Translations under genes and position numbers: made by a program | Source of the DNA: JBEVJK01 sp963791325 | Lineage (GTDB): Bacteria; Pseudomonadota; Alphaproteobacteria; Rhizobiales; Rhizobiaceae | Assembly (NCBI GenBank): GCA_963791325.1 | Contig: CAWBRU010000017.1 | Coordinates: 1-64,000, forward strand | DNA length: 64,000 nucleotides | Reading direction: 5' to 3' | In this document: one piece after another, positions 18,691 through 26,908 of the stretch | Layout: every line of letters starts with the position of its first letter | How positions within the stretch are numbered: position 1 is the stretch's first letter | Notes under the pieces: generated by a model | Told to the model about the DNA's origin: nothing | Seen by the model: the letters and a program-made list of their open reading frames with translations, nothing else | Database searches by the model: none

Positions 18691-19436
18691 CGCCGATCCT
18701 CGCCACCGAAGGGCTCAGCCGCAGTTTCGGCGGGGTTCAGGCTGTGCGCGGGGTCGATTTCGCCCTTCCCGCAGGAGAGATTCGGGCCATCATCGGCCCG
18801 AACGGGGCAGGCAAAACCACCTTTGTCGGCCTTATCTGCGGCCGCTTTCCAGCCACTGCCGGGCGCATCCTGTTCGGGAGCGACGACATTACCCGTCTCC
18901 CGGCGCACCGCCGCGTGCGCCGCGGCATCGCCTACACGTTCCAGATCACCAGCGTGTTCAGGAACCTTACCGCCTATGAGAACGTGGCGCTGGCGGTCGA
19001 GCGTGCGCTGCTCGACCGCCGTGCCGGCGACCGCCGGCACTCGCGCACCGGCCTCCAGCGCGGCGTGGCCGACGCGCTCGAGCGCACCGGGCTCGCGGCG
19101 CGGCGGACGATGCGGGCCGGCGATCTTTCCTATGGCCACCAACGGCTGCTGGAGCTTGCCATGGGTCTGGCACTGAAGCCTCGGCTGCTGATCGTCGACG
19201 AGCCGACCCAGGGGCTCTCGGATGGCGAGATCGACAATTTCGTCGCGTTGATGCGCAGCATCGCCGCGGAAACCACGGTGCTGATGATCGAGCACAACAT
19301 GCCGGTGGTCATGGCCCTGGCCGATCGGATTACCGTGTTCGACGCCGGCCGGATCCTGGCCGAGGGTGCGCCCGAGGAAATCCGCCGCAACCCGGCCGTG
19401 CAGGCCGCCTATCTGGGGGTGAGCGGCGATGGCTGA
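18687..19436 (+). CDS. LIV-type ABC transporter ATP-binding protein (LivG family)
   Basis: The 249-residue ATPase has Walker A GPNGAGKTT, a Walker B ending LLIVDEP and the switch histidine in MIEHNM. The signature is LSYGHQR rather than LSGGQ, a variation seen in LivG/UrtD-type subunits, which usually pair with a partner having a canonical signature. It also has the LivG-type TFQITSVFRNLTAYENV segment. It overlaps the second ATPase gene by 8 nt. Confidence 0.87.
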   Translation: MTPILATEGLSRSFGGVQAVRGVDFALPAGEIRAIIGPNGAGKTTFVGLICGRFPATAGRILFGSDDITRLPAHRRVRRGIAYTFQITSVFRNLTAYENVALAVERALLDRRAGDRRHSRTGLQRGVADALERTGLAARRTMRAGDLSYGHQRLLELAMGLALKPRLLIVDEPTQGLSDGEIDNFVALMRSIAAETTVLMIEHNMPVVMALADRITVFDAGRILAEGAPEEIRRNPAVQAAYLGVSGDG

Positions 19437-20136
19437 TCTGCTCTCGATCAGCGGCCTCGATTGCTTCTACGGCCACGTTCAGGTGCTGCACGGGGTATCG
19501 CTCGCTCTGCGGCGCGGCGAGGTGCTCTGCCTGCTCGGCCGCAACGGGGCCGGCAAGACCACCCTGCTCAAGGCGATCATGGGCTTGGTCCCGGCCGCCG
19601 CCGGCACCATCAAGCTCGGCGAGCAGGCGCTTGACCAGCTTCCCGCGCACCGGATTCCGCAGTGCGGCATCGGCTATGTGCCGCAGGGCCGGCGGCTGTT
19701 CGCCGAGCTTACGGTCAGCGAAAACATCGAGATCGGGCTGATGGCGCGCGGCCGTGGCCGGGCGACGCGCGAGGCGGTGCTGGCGCTGTTTCCCGTGCTG
19801 CGCGAGCGGCTTGCCCAGCGCGCCGGCACCCTGTCCGGCGGCGAACAGCAGATGCTGGCGATGGCCCGGGCCTTGAGCCTCGAGCCCGAGGTGCTGCTGC
19901 TCGACGAGCCGACCGAAGGGCTGATGCCGTCGATGATTGTCCGCATCCGGGAGGCGATCGCCGCGCTGAAGACGCGCGGCGTATCGACGATCCTGGTCGA
20001 GCAGCGGGTCGCAGCGGTGCTGCCCGTCGCCGACCGGGTCGTGTTCCTGGAGAATGGCCGCGTCCGCCAGACCGTCCCGGTGGGGGCACTCGAGGCCGAC
20101 CCGGCCTTGGTCGAGCGCTATGTCGGCGTCGGCTGA
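19429..20136 (+). CDS. LIV-type ABC transporter ATP-binding protein (LivF family)
   Basis: The 235-residue ATPase has Walker A GRNGAGKTT, the canonical signature LSGGEQQ and Walker B LLLDEPTEGLMPS, all typical of LivF. It forms the heterodimeric motor with the LivG-type subunit. It is the last gene of the importer operon and converges on pncA, whose stop lies 2 nt away on the other strand. Confidence 0.88.
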   Translation: MADLLSISGLDCFYGHVQVLHGVSLALRRGEVLCLLGRNGAGKTTLLKAIMGLVPAAAGTIKLGEQALDQLPAHRIPQCGIGYVPQGRRLFAELTVSENIEIGLMARGRGRATREAVLALFPVLRERLAQRAGTLSGGEQQMLAMARALSLEPEVLLLDEPTEGLMPSMIVRIREAIAALKTRGVSTILVEQRVAAVLPVADRVVFLENGRVRQTVPVGALEADPALVERYVGVG

Positions 20137-20138
20137 AC

Positions 20139-20738
20139 CTAGATCAATTCGACCCCGGCCTCGTGCATCCGCGCAGCCATCGCCGCCAGCGAGCCGTCGA
20201 GGTCGATCGCCCGGCTGGCCTCCATGGCGACCGCGGTCTTTAAGCCGAGCCGGGCCGCATCGAGCGCCGAGTGGCCGACGCAATAGTCCGTCGCCAAGCC
20301 GGCCAAGGTGATGTCGGTGATGCCGCGCTCTTTCAGATAGCCGCCGAGGCCTGTCGGCGTCTTGCGGTCGTTCTCGAAGAACGCCGAATAGCTATCTATG
20401 CCGTGGCGAAAGCCCTTGCGCAGGATCAGCTCGCAGCGGGTAATGTCGAGCAGGGGGTGGAGATCTGCCCCAGGCGAGCCCTGCACACAGTGCTCGGGCC
20501 ACAGCGTCTGGTCGCCATAATGCATCTCGACCGTCTCGAAGGGCTGCTTGCCGGGGTGGCTGGTGGCGAAGCTCGAGTGACTGGCGGGATGCCAGTCCTG
20601 AGTGATGATCAGGTGCTCGAAGCGCGGCGCGAGCGCGTTGATTGCCGCAACGATCTCATCGCCGCCGGCAACCGCCAGCGCCCCGCCCGGGCAAAAATCG
20701 ATCTGCACGTCGATGGCGATCAATGCGCGTCCGGCCAT
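20139..20738 (-). CDS. pncA: nicotinamidase/pyrazinamidase
   Basis: The 199-residue isochorismatase-fold hydrolase has the nicotinamidase triad Asp10 (AIDVQIDF), Lys108 (LRKGF) and Cys153 (ATDYCVGHSALDA). Metal ligands are in TQDWHPASH (Asp48, His50, His54). It deaminates nicotinamide to nicotinate. The ATG at 20738 was preferred over an open upstream extension that lacks conservation. It lies between the LIV-type importer and the predicted nicotinate hydroxylase operon, from which it diverges across about 185 bp carrying a putative operator. Its product feeds both pncB (NAD salvage) and the catabolic genes. Confidence 0.92.
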   Translation of the reverse strand: MAGRALIAIDVQIDFCPGGALAVAGGDEIVAAINALAPRFEHLIITQDWHPASHSSFATSHPGKQPFETVEMHYGDQTLWPEHCVQGSPGADLHPLLDITRCELILRKGFRHGIDSYSAFFENDRKTPTGLGGYLKERGITDITLAGLATDYCVGHSALDAARLGLKTAVAMEASRAIDLDGSLAAMAARMHEAGVELI

Positions 20739-20865
20739 GTGCCCTCGCCCTTTCTGTACTCGGCTGAAGCCGGGAAGGCTCATCGAATCGGCTGCGGCGG
20801 TCAACACCTTTCCGCCCTCAGACCCGCGCGGAAATGCGCTTCCCCGGGGTCAGGCTCCCTGATAT

Positions 20866-20883
20866 CATTTGCATACGAACGAT
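20866..20883 (+). promoter_or_regulatory. putative operator upstream of the nicotinate hydroxylase operon
   Basis: The 18-bp sequence CATTTGCATACGAACGAT lies 42 bp upstream of the FAD-subunit start and about 128 bp upstream of pncA. It matches 13 of 18 positions with the reverse complement of the sequence at 32255-32272 in the hyuA-fpr intergenic region (shared core ATTnGyATACrAACGA). A regulator binding both would tie the two gene sets together. The match is seen in the sequence; the operator role is inference. Confidence 0.45.
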
Positions 20884-20924
20884 CTTCGCTGGACACGTCG
20901 GAGTGCCAGCTGCCGGAGTCACCT

Positions 20925-21965
20925 TTGAGTCGCTACGCGAAACCCACGACCGTGGACGACGCGCTTGCCCTGCTTGCCGAAGGCCGCTGGCGCATTCTCG
21001 CCGGCGGCACGGACTTCTACCCGGCCTTGGGCTCCGATCCGCTGGTGGACGATGTCCTCGATCTTGGCGGGCTCGCCGCCCTGCGCGGCATCACCGAGAC
21101 CGCCGGCCATCTGGTGATCGGCGCAGCGACGACATGGAGCGAGCTTGCCGCGGCACGGCTGCCGGCCGCGCTCGGCGCCTGGCAGCAAGCTGCCGCTACC
21201 ATCGGTTCGGTGCAGATCCAGAACGTGGCCACGGTTGCCGGCAATCTCGGCAATGCCTCGCCGGCAGCGGATGGCGTGCCTGCGCTGCTCATCGTCGATG
21301 CCGAGGTCGAGCTCAGCGCTGTGGGCGGCGTGCGCCATCTGCCGCTAAGGGAGTTCATCCGCGGCAACCGCCGCACCGCGTTGGCCGCCGATGAACTGAT
21401 CACCGCCATCCGCGTGCCCAAGACGGCGCTCGCCGGGGCATCTGTGTTCACCAAGCTGGGCGCCCGCCGCTATATGGTGATCTCGATTGCAATGGTCGCG
21501 GTGCGGCTGGCCGCCGATGGCCACGGCACGATCCGCGAGGCGGCCGTGGCGGTCGGCGCCTGCTCGCCGGTGGCGCTGAGACTTGCGGCACTGGAGGCGG
21601 AGCTCATCGGCCGCCGGCTCGACAGCCTCGCCGGCGACGTCGTCTCGCCCGCTTATCTCTCCGCACTCGCCCCGCTCGACGACGTCCGTGGTTCGGCCGA
21701 ATACCGGCTTGCCGCTGCGCGTGAGCTGGTCGCCCGGACGCTGGGCGCTGCGGCCGCACGCGCGGCCGAATTCCATCGCCGGCGACGGTGGCGGCATGAG
21801 CGCCGTCCCGCTCCGCTTCGAAGTCAACGGCCGAGAGGTGGCGCTGCGGACCGCGCCGATGGCGCGGCTGGCCACGCTGCTGCGCGAGCGCCTGCGCCTG
21901 ACCGGCACCAAGGTCGGCTGCGACGCCGGCGATTGCGGTGCCTGCACGGTGCTCTTGGACGGTAA
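20925..21965 (+). CDS. FAD-binding subunit of a molybdenum hydroxylase (CoxM/CutM type)
   Basis: This medium subunit carries FAD and passes electrons from the 2Fe-2S clusters to the acceptor. The FAD motifs are LAGGTDFYP (near residue 25) and TVAGNLGNASPAAD (near 105). The TTG at 20925 follows CCGGAG. The reliable part is about 285-290 residues, the normal family length. The last 56 residues are Arg-rich and overlap the next gene by 170 nt in another frame, so the 3' end is probably frameshifted. Restoring one missing base shortly before 21797 gives a TGA overlapping the downstream ATG (ATGA), like the other junctions of this operon. It works with the fused protein encoded next. Confidence 0.8.
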   Translation: MSRYAKPTTVDDALALLAEGRWRILAGGTDFYPALGSDPLVDDVLDLGGLAALRGITETAGHLVIGAATTWSELAAARLPAALGAWQQAAATIGSVQIQNVATVAGNLGNASPAADGVPALLIVDAEVELSAVGGVRHLPLREFIRGNRRTALAADELITAIRVPKTALAGASVFTKLGARRYMVISIAMVAVRLAADGHGTIREAAVAVGACSPVALRLAALEAELIGRRLDSLAGDVVSPAYLSALAPLDDVRGSAEYRLAAARELVARTLGAAAARAAEFHRRRRWRHERRPAPLRSQRPRGGAADRADGAAGHAAARAPAPDRHQGRLRRRRLRCLHGALGR

Positions 21966-24537
21966 GCCGGTTTGCGCCTGTCTGGTGCCGGCTGCCGCCG
22001 TGGCCGGACGCCGGGTGCGCACTGTCGAAGGCCTCGCCGATGACAGTCTGTCGAGCTTGCAGGCGGCGTTCCTGGCGCATGGCGCGGCCCAATGCGGCAT
22101 CTGCACGCCGGGCCTGCTGATGGCCGCAACCGCGCTGCTCGAGCGCTTTCCCAAGCCCGACGAAGCGGCGGTGAAGGATGCCTTGGGCGGAGTGCTCTGC
22201 CGCTGCACCGGATACCGCAAGATCATCGCCGCCGTGCTTGCCGCCGCCGAGGGCCGCTTCGCCGAGGTCCCGCAGCCCGCACCGGGCCGGGCGGTGGGCG
22301 AGCGCGTCGCCCGCCTCGACGGCACTGCCAAGGTGACCGGCACCGAAAGCTTCGGTGCCGACGGCTTTCCTGCCGATTGCCTTGCGGTGCTGGTTATCCG
22401 CTCGCCCTATTGGCACGCCCGCTTCACGTTCGGCGACCTCGGCGCCTTCTTGTCCGAGCGGCCGGGCCTGGTCGCCATCTACACCGCCCGCGACATGCCG
22501 GGTCACAAATTGTTGGGCGTGTTGCCCGGCTATGTCGACCAGCCGGCGCTGGCCGAAGAGGTGGCCCGCTTCCGTGGCGAGGCGGTCGCGGTGGTGGCAG
22601 GCGACCCGGAGGCGATCGCGGCCCTCGACCGGGCAAGCTTTCCCGTTTCCTGGAGCGTCCTGCCGGCATTTCTGGATCCGATCGAGGCGCTGGCATCCGG
22701 GGCTGGAGATATCCACCCCGAGCGGCCGGGCAACGTCCTTGTCGAAGGCTTCGTCACCAAAGGCGATGTGGACGCCGCAATTCGGCTATCGCATTGTTCC
22801 GTGTCCGGAACGATCGAAACATGCCATGTCGAACACGCCTACATCGAACCAGAGGCGGGGTTTGCCGCCTGGGACGGCGACACGCTGGTCATCCACGCCT
22901 GCACCCAGGCGCCCTATATGGACCGCGACTCGGTCGCTGCACTGCTGGCGCTCGAGCCAGAGAAGGTGCGGATCGTTCCGACCGCGACCGGCGGCGGCTT
23001 CGGCTCGAAGCTGGATGTGTCAGTACAGCCCTATATCGGCCTGGTGGCACTGAAGACCGGCCGGCCGGCCGCGCTTGCCTACACCCGCGCCGACTCGATG
23101 ATGGCGACGACCAAGCGCCACCCGGCGCGAATGGAAGCCACCGTTGCGGCCGATTCCGAAGGGCGGATCACCGGGCTCAGCTTTTCCGGCGATTTCAACA
23201 CCGGTCCCTATTCGAGCTGGGGACCCACCGTGGCGATCCGCGTTCCGGTCCATGCCTCCGGGCCGTACCGGACGCCGAACTACCGAGCGGTTGCGCGCGC
23301 GCTGCACAGCCACGGCCCCAACTCCGGCGCCTTCCGCGGCTTCGGAGTGCCGCAGGCAACCATCCTCCAGGAGACGCTCTACGACGAACTCGCCAACCGC
23401 CTCGGCATCGATCGGCTCGAATTCCGCATCAGCAATGCGCTTCGCAACGGAGACGCAACAGTGACCGGCCAGCGTCTGGATGCAGGCGTCGGGATAGGCG
23501 CGTGTCTGAGCCGCCTGCGCCCGCATTGGCGGCGCGCGCTCGCCGACATCGCGCGTTTCGACGAAGGCTCGCCCCGCCGCCGGGGGGTGGGCGTTGCCTC
23601 CTGCTGGTATGGCTGCGGCAACACCGGACTGTCCAACCCTTCGGCCATGCGGATCGGCATCGATGCGGAAGGGGCCGTCGTGCTGTTCCAGGGCGCGGTC
23701 GATATCGGCCAGGGGTCCAACACGGTCTTGGCCCAGATCGCCGCCGACGCGCTCGGCCTGCCGCTCAGCGCTATCCGGCTCGCCGGAGCCGATACGGCGG
23801 TTACTCCCGATGCCGGCAAGACGTCGGCCTCGCGCCAGACCTTTATCTCCGGACGCGCGGTCGAACGCGCTGCCCGGGCCTTGCGCGGCGAGGTGCTGCG
23901 CTTCGCCAATGTGTCGGAAGCGGCGAAATTGTCGCTCGGCCCCGGCACGTTGACGATCCGGGAAGGCGACGCTACCCGCCGAATCGCTTTGTCCGACCTG
24001 CCCATCCTGCGCGACGGCTTGGTGTTCGAGAGCCAGGCCAGCTACGACCCGCCGACCAGCGCACTCGATGGCGAAGGGCAAGGCGCGCCCTATGCCGTCT
24101 ACGGTTTCGGCGCCCAGATGGTCGAGCTCGAGGTCGACATCGGCCTCGGCACGGTCACCCTGCTCAAGATCACCGCGGCCCATGATGTCGGCAAGGCGAT
24201 CAACCCGCTGCTCGTCGAAGGCCAGATCGAAGGCGGCATTGCGCAAGGCATCGGGATGGCGCTGATGGAAGAATACGTGCCCGGCCGCACCGAGAACCTG
24301 CACGATTACCTCATTCCGACCATCGGCGACGTGCCGCCGATCGAGAGCATCGTCGTCGAGGAGCCGGCGCCCGAAGGGCCGTTCGGGGCCAAGGGTCTGG
24401 GCGAGCATGTCTTGATCCCGACGGCGCCGGCGATCCTCAACGCCATCCGCCACGCCACCGGGGCGCTGGTGACGAGGCTGCCCGCTACGCCGAGCCGGGT
24501 GCTGGCAGCGATCCGCGCGCAAGGAGCCGGTGCATGA
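21796..24537 (+). CDS. fused 2Fe-2S / molybdopterin hydroxylase subunit, probable nicotinate dehydrogenase
   Basis: The 913-residue protein joins two subunits that are usually separate. Residues about 1-150 are the CoxS-type iron-sulphur part, with ligands Cys42, 47, 50 and 62 and Cys100, 103, 135 and 137. Residues about 165-913 are the xanthine-dehydrogenase-type Moco subunit, with GGGFGSK (399-405) and the active-site glutamate Glu870 in GAKGLGEH. Such enzymes hydroxylate N-heterocycles using water. The stop overlaps the start of 6-hydroxynicotinate reductase, and pncA is divergent, so the likely reaction is nicotinate to 6-hydroxynicotinate. No Moco-insertion chaperone (XdhC) is encoded nearby. 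Other heterocycle hydroxylases, such as purine enzymes, are possible on sequence alone. Confidence 0.85.
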   Translation: MSAVPLRFEVNGREVALRTAPMARLATLLRERLRLTGTKVGCDAGDCGACTVLLDGKPVCACLVPAAAVAGRRVRTVEGLADDSLSSLQAAFLAHGAAQCGICTPGLLMAATALLERFPKPDEAAVKDALGGVLCRCTGYRKIIAAVLAAAEGRFAEVPQPAPGRAVGERVARLDGTAKVTGTESFGADGFPADCLAVLVIRSPYWHARFTFGDLGAFLSERPGLVAIYTARDMPGHKLLGVLPGYVDQPALAEEVARFRGEAVAVVAGDPEAIAALDRASFPVSWSVLPAFLDPIEALASGAGDIHPERPGNVLVEGFVTKGDVDAAIRLSHCSVSGTIETCHVEHAYIEPEAGFAAWDGDTLVIHACTQAPYMDRDSVAALLALEPEKVRIVPTATGGGFGSKLDVSVQPYIGLVALKTGRPAALAYTRADSMMATTKRHPARMEATVAADSEGRITGLSFSGDFNTGPYSSWGPTVAIRVPVHASGPYRTPNYRAVARALHSHGPNSGAFRGFGVPQATILQETLYDELANRLGIDRLEFRISNALRNGDATVTGQRLDAGVGIGACLSRLRPHWRRALADIARFDEGSPRRRGVGVASCWYGCGNTGLSNPSAMRIGIDAEGAVVLFQGAVDIGQGSNTVLAQIAADALGLPLSAIRLAGADTAVTPDAGKTSASRQTFISGRAVERAARALRGEVLRFANVSEAAKLSLGPGTLTIREGDATRRIALSDLPILRDGLVFESQASYDPPTSALDGEGQGAPYAVYGFGAQMVELEVDIGLGTVTLLKITAAHDVGKAINPLLVEGQIEGGIAQGIGMALMEEYVPGRTENLHDYLIPTIGDVPPIESIVVEEPAPEGPFGAKGLGEHVLIPTAPAILNAIRHATGALVTRLPATPSRVLAAIRAQGAGA

Positions 24538-26024
24538 GCGAGGTCGCCGAGCGGTTCGAACCGCAGGAGGCCGGCGCCAAGCAGGTCGGCGACAAGATCC
24601 GCTGCGATGCTTGCCCGGTAATGTGCTACATCGCCGACGGCCGCAGCGGCGCGTGCGACCGCTACGGCAATGTCGGCGGTCGGATCGTGCGGCTCGATCC
24701 GCTCACCATCCTGCGGCGCCGCGAAGGCGAGGCGCCGGCCGAGGCCGGGGTGCCGGAGCGGTTCGTATCCGGCATCGGCGCCGGCACCACCTATCCCGAC
24801 TACAAGCCGGCGCCATTCATCGTGGCGCAGGAAGTGGCCGGCGTAGACCTCGTGACCGTGGTGACCGAGGGCATCTTCTCCTATTGCGGCGTCAAGGTGA
24901 AGATCGACACCGACCGCCACATCGGCCCGGAGGCGGCCACCGTCCGCGCCGGCGGCGAAGCCGTCGGCCATGTCACCACCGGCGAATACGGCTCGCAGAT
25001 GCTGTCGCTCGGCGGCGTCCATCACCTCACCGGCGGCTCCAAGAGCGAGGGCCGGGTCACCTGTGAAACACTGCTTACGCTGTGCAACAAGGCGCCGGTC
25101 GAGCTCGCCATCGACGGCGGCGCCGTTGTGGTGGTGGCGGCGGGTCAGGCGCCGGTCATCGACGGCAAGCGCGAAGAGCGGATGCGCGTCGGTTGCGGCT
25201 CGGCCACCATCGGCATGTTTGCGGCCCAGTGGCAGGGCCTCGTCGACGAGGTGGTCGTCGTCGACGATCATATCACCGGCGTCGTTTCCGAGCACCAGGC
25301 GGGCAAGGTGCTCGGCTGGCCCGACACCGGCATCAAGATCGTGGGGCGCCGCTCCACGCCCGGCCGCTACTTCAAGGTATCGGAACCGGGGCTGGGCTGG
25401 GGCGGCACCACGATTTCCGACCCGCTCGCCATTCTCGCCGACTGGAACGCCAAGAAAGGCGCCCGGCCGGGCTTGTCCCTGCTGATGGTGTCGACCACCG
25501 GCGAGCAGTTCGCCTATTACGAGCTCGACGACGCGCTGCGTCCGGTGGCCAAGCCGTTCCCCGAGCGGCTTCGGCGTTCGGTGGAGCTGATCGAGGACAA
25601 TTGCGAGCCGGCGCTTTGCACGGTGCTGTTCGTCGGCGGCGCCGGCGGCTCGCTGCGGGCCGGCGTGGTCGACAACCCCGTCAATCTGACCCGCTCGGTG
25701 CACGGGCTGGAGACCTACGTGACCATCGGCGGCGCGCCGACCTATGTCTGGCCGGGTGGCGGTATCACCTTGATGGTCGATGTCTCACGGGTGCCGGACA
25801 ACGCCTTCGGCTATGTGCCGACCCCCGCGCTGGTGGCGCCGGTCGAGTTCACCTTGCGCCGCGACGCCTATCTGAGGCTGGGCGGGCACGCCGCCGCCGT
25901 CCGGTCCCTGGACGACATTCTGGCCGATGGCGGCGAGTATCTCAATCAGCGCGCAGAGCGCGGCGCGGCCCGGCAAAATCCCTGGCCGCCGCTGGCGGCG
26001 CTGGCCGGCGGTGAGCGCCGATGA
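24534..26024 (+). CDS. 6-hydroxynicotinate reductase
   Basis: The 496-residue protein resembles 6-hydroxynicotinate reductase of Eubacterium barkeri and the rhizobial proteins of that name. It reduces 6-hydroxynicotinate to 6-oxo-1,4,5,6-tetrahydronicotinate, the step that breaks ring aromaticity without oxygen. An N-terminal cluster Cys24-x2-Cys27-x3-Cys31-x9-Cys41 (RCDACPVMC...GACDRYG) should bind Fe-S. VGCGSAT (219-225) loosely resembles the flavinylation motif used by ApbE-type transferases, which matters because a UPF0280 (ApbE-like) gene follows at once. The stop overlaps that gene's start (ATGA). Electron donor is unknown; the enzyme may need reduced ferredoxin or NADPH. Confidence 0.75.
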   Translation: MSEVAERFEPQEAGAKQVGDKIRCDACPVMCYIADGRSGACDRYGNVGGRIVRLDPLTILRRREGEAPAEAGVPERFVSGIGAGTTYPDYKPAPFIVAQEVAGVDLVTVVTEGIFSYCGVKVKIDTDRHIGPEAATVRAGGEAVGHVTTGEYGSQMLSLGGVHHLTGGSKSEGRVTCETLLTLCNKAPVELAIDGGAVVVVAAGQAPVIDGKREERMRVGCGSATIGMFAAQWQGLVDEVVVVDDHITGVVSEHQAGKVLGWPDTGIKIVGRRSTPGRYFKVSEPGLGWGGTTISDPLAILADWNAKKGARPGLSLLMVSTTGEQFAYYELDDALRPVAKPFPERLRRSVELIEDNCEPALCTVLFVGGAGGSLRAGVVDNPVNLTRSVHGLETYVTIGGAPTYVWPGGGITLMVDVSRVPDNAFGYVPTPALVAPVEFTLRRDAYLRLGGHAAAVRSLDDILADGGEYLNQRAERGAARQNPWPPLAALAGGERR

Positions 26025-26908
26025 GCGGGCCGCAGATCGCCTGGCTGGCCGGCGGCAGGCGGTTGCACTGCAATCATGGGCCGATCGACCTGATCATCGA
26101 GGCGTTCGGTGCGCCGGGGGAGCGGCAGCGCGCCTATCGCCAGGCAGCGGCGCGATTTGCCACCATCCTGGAGGAACTCGTCGCCGAGCTGGCGCTGTTG
26201 CGCCAGCCGAGCGGCCCCAGCCCACGGCCATTCCTGAGTGCTGCGGCGCGGCGGATGGAGGCGGCGACCTGCCGCCTTGCCGGGCGCTTCATCACTCCGA
26301 TGGCGGCGGTTGCCGGCGCCGTCGCCGACGAGGTGCTGGCGGCCATGACTGCCGGCACGGCGCTCGACAAGGCCTACGTCAACAACGGCGGCGACGTCGC
26401 CGTTCATCTCGCTGCGGGACACACGCTGAGCGCGGCGATCGCCGGCACCGGCCATGGTTTCGCCGACCGCCTGCTGATCGCGGCGGCAGACCCCGTGCGC
26501 GGCATCGCCACCAGCGGCTGGCGCGGCCGCAGCTTCTCCCTCGGCATCGCCGATGCGGTCACCGTGCTCGCCGCGACAGCCGCCGCGGCCGATGCCGCCG
26601 CTACCGTGGTCGGCAACGCCGTCGATTTGCCGGGCCACCCGGCGATCGAACGCGTGCCGGCGCGCGAGCTCGCGCCCGACAGCGATCTGGGCGATCGTCC
26701 GGTGACCTATCGGGTGGGTGAACTCACCCGGGCCGAGATCGACAAGGCGCTCGACAATGGCACCGCAGAGGCGCAACGGCTCCGCCAACGGGGCGCGATC
26801 ACCGGCGCGGCGCTGTTCCTCGCCGGCGACAGCCGCATGGTCGGACCGCTCCGGACCGTTGCGGCGGCCCCGGACATCCCCTCGGAAAGGACCGCGATCC
26901 ATGCCTGA
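26021..26908 (+). CDS. UPF0280 family protein (ApbE-like)
   Basis: This 295-residue protein belongs to UPF0280, a family related to the flavin transferase ApbE. It has the AYVNNGGDVAVHL segment (compare the VNxGGD of ApbE) and GIATSGWRGRSFSLGIADAVTVLA (compare the TSG and ADA segments of ApbE). The biochemical role of UPF0280 is not established to my knowledge. Being wedged between 6-hydroxynicotinate reductase and a DUF1185 gene, with overlaps on both sides, suggests it matures or assists the reductase, for example by attaching flavin. This is inference. Confidence 0.75.
   Translation: MSGPQIAWLAGGRRLHCNHGPIDLIIEAFGAPGERQRAYRQAAARFATILEELVAELALLRQPSGPSPRPFLSAAARRMEAATCRLAGRFITPMAAVAGAVADEVLAAMTAGTALDKAYVNNGGDVAVHLAAGHTLSAAIAGTGHGFADRLLIAAADPVRGIATSGWRGRSFSLGIADAVTVLAATAAAADAAATVVGNAVDLPGHPAIERVPARELAPDSDLGDRPVTYRVGELTRAEIDKALDNGTAEAQRLRQRGAITGAALFLAGDSRMVGPLRTVAAAPDIPSERTAIHA

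Noticed and set aside
23020..24522. 500-codon minus-strand frame
   Set aside because: Antisense to the Moco domain of the fused hydroxylase.
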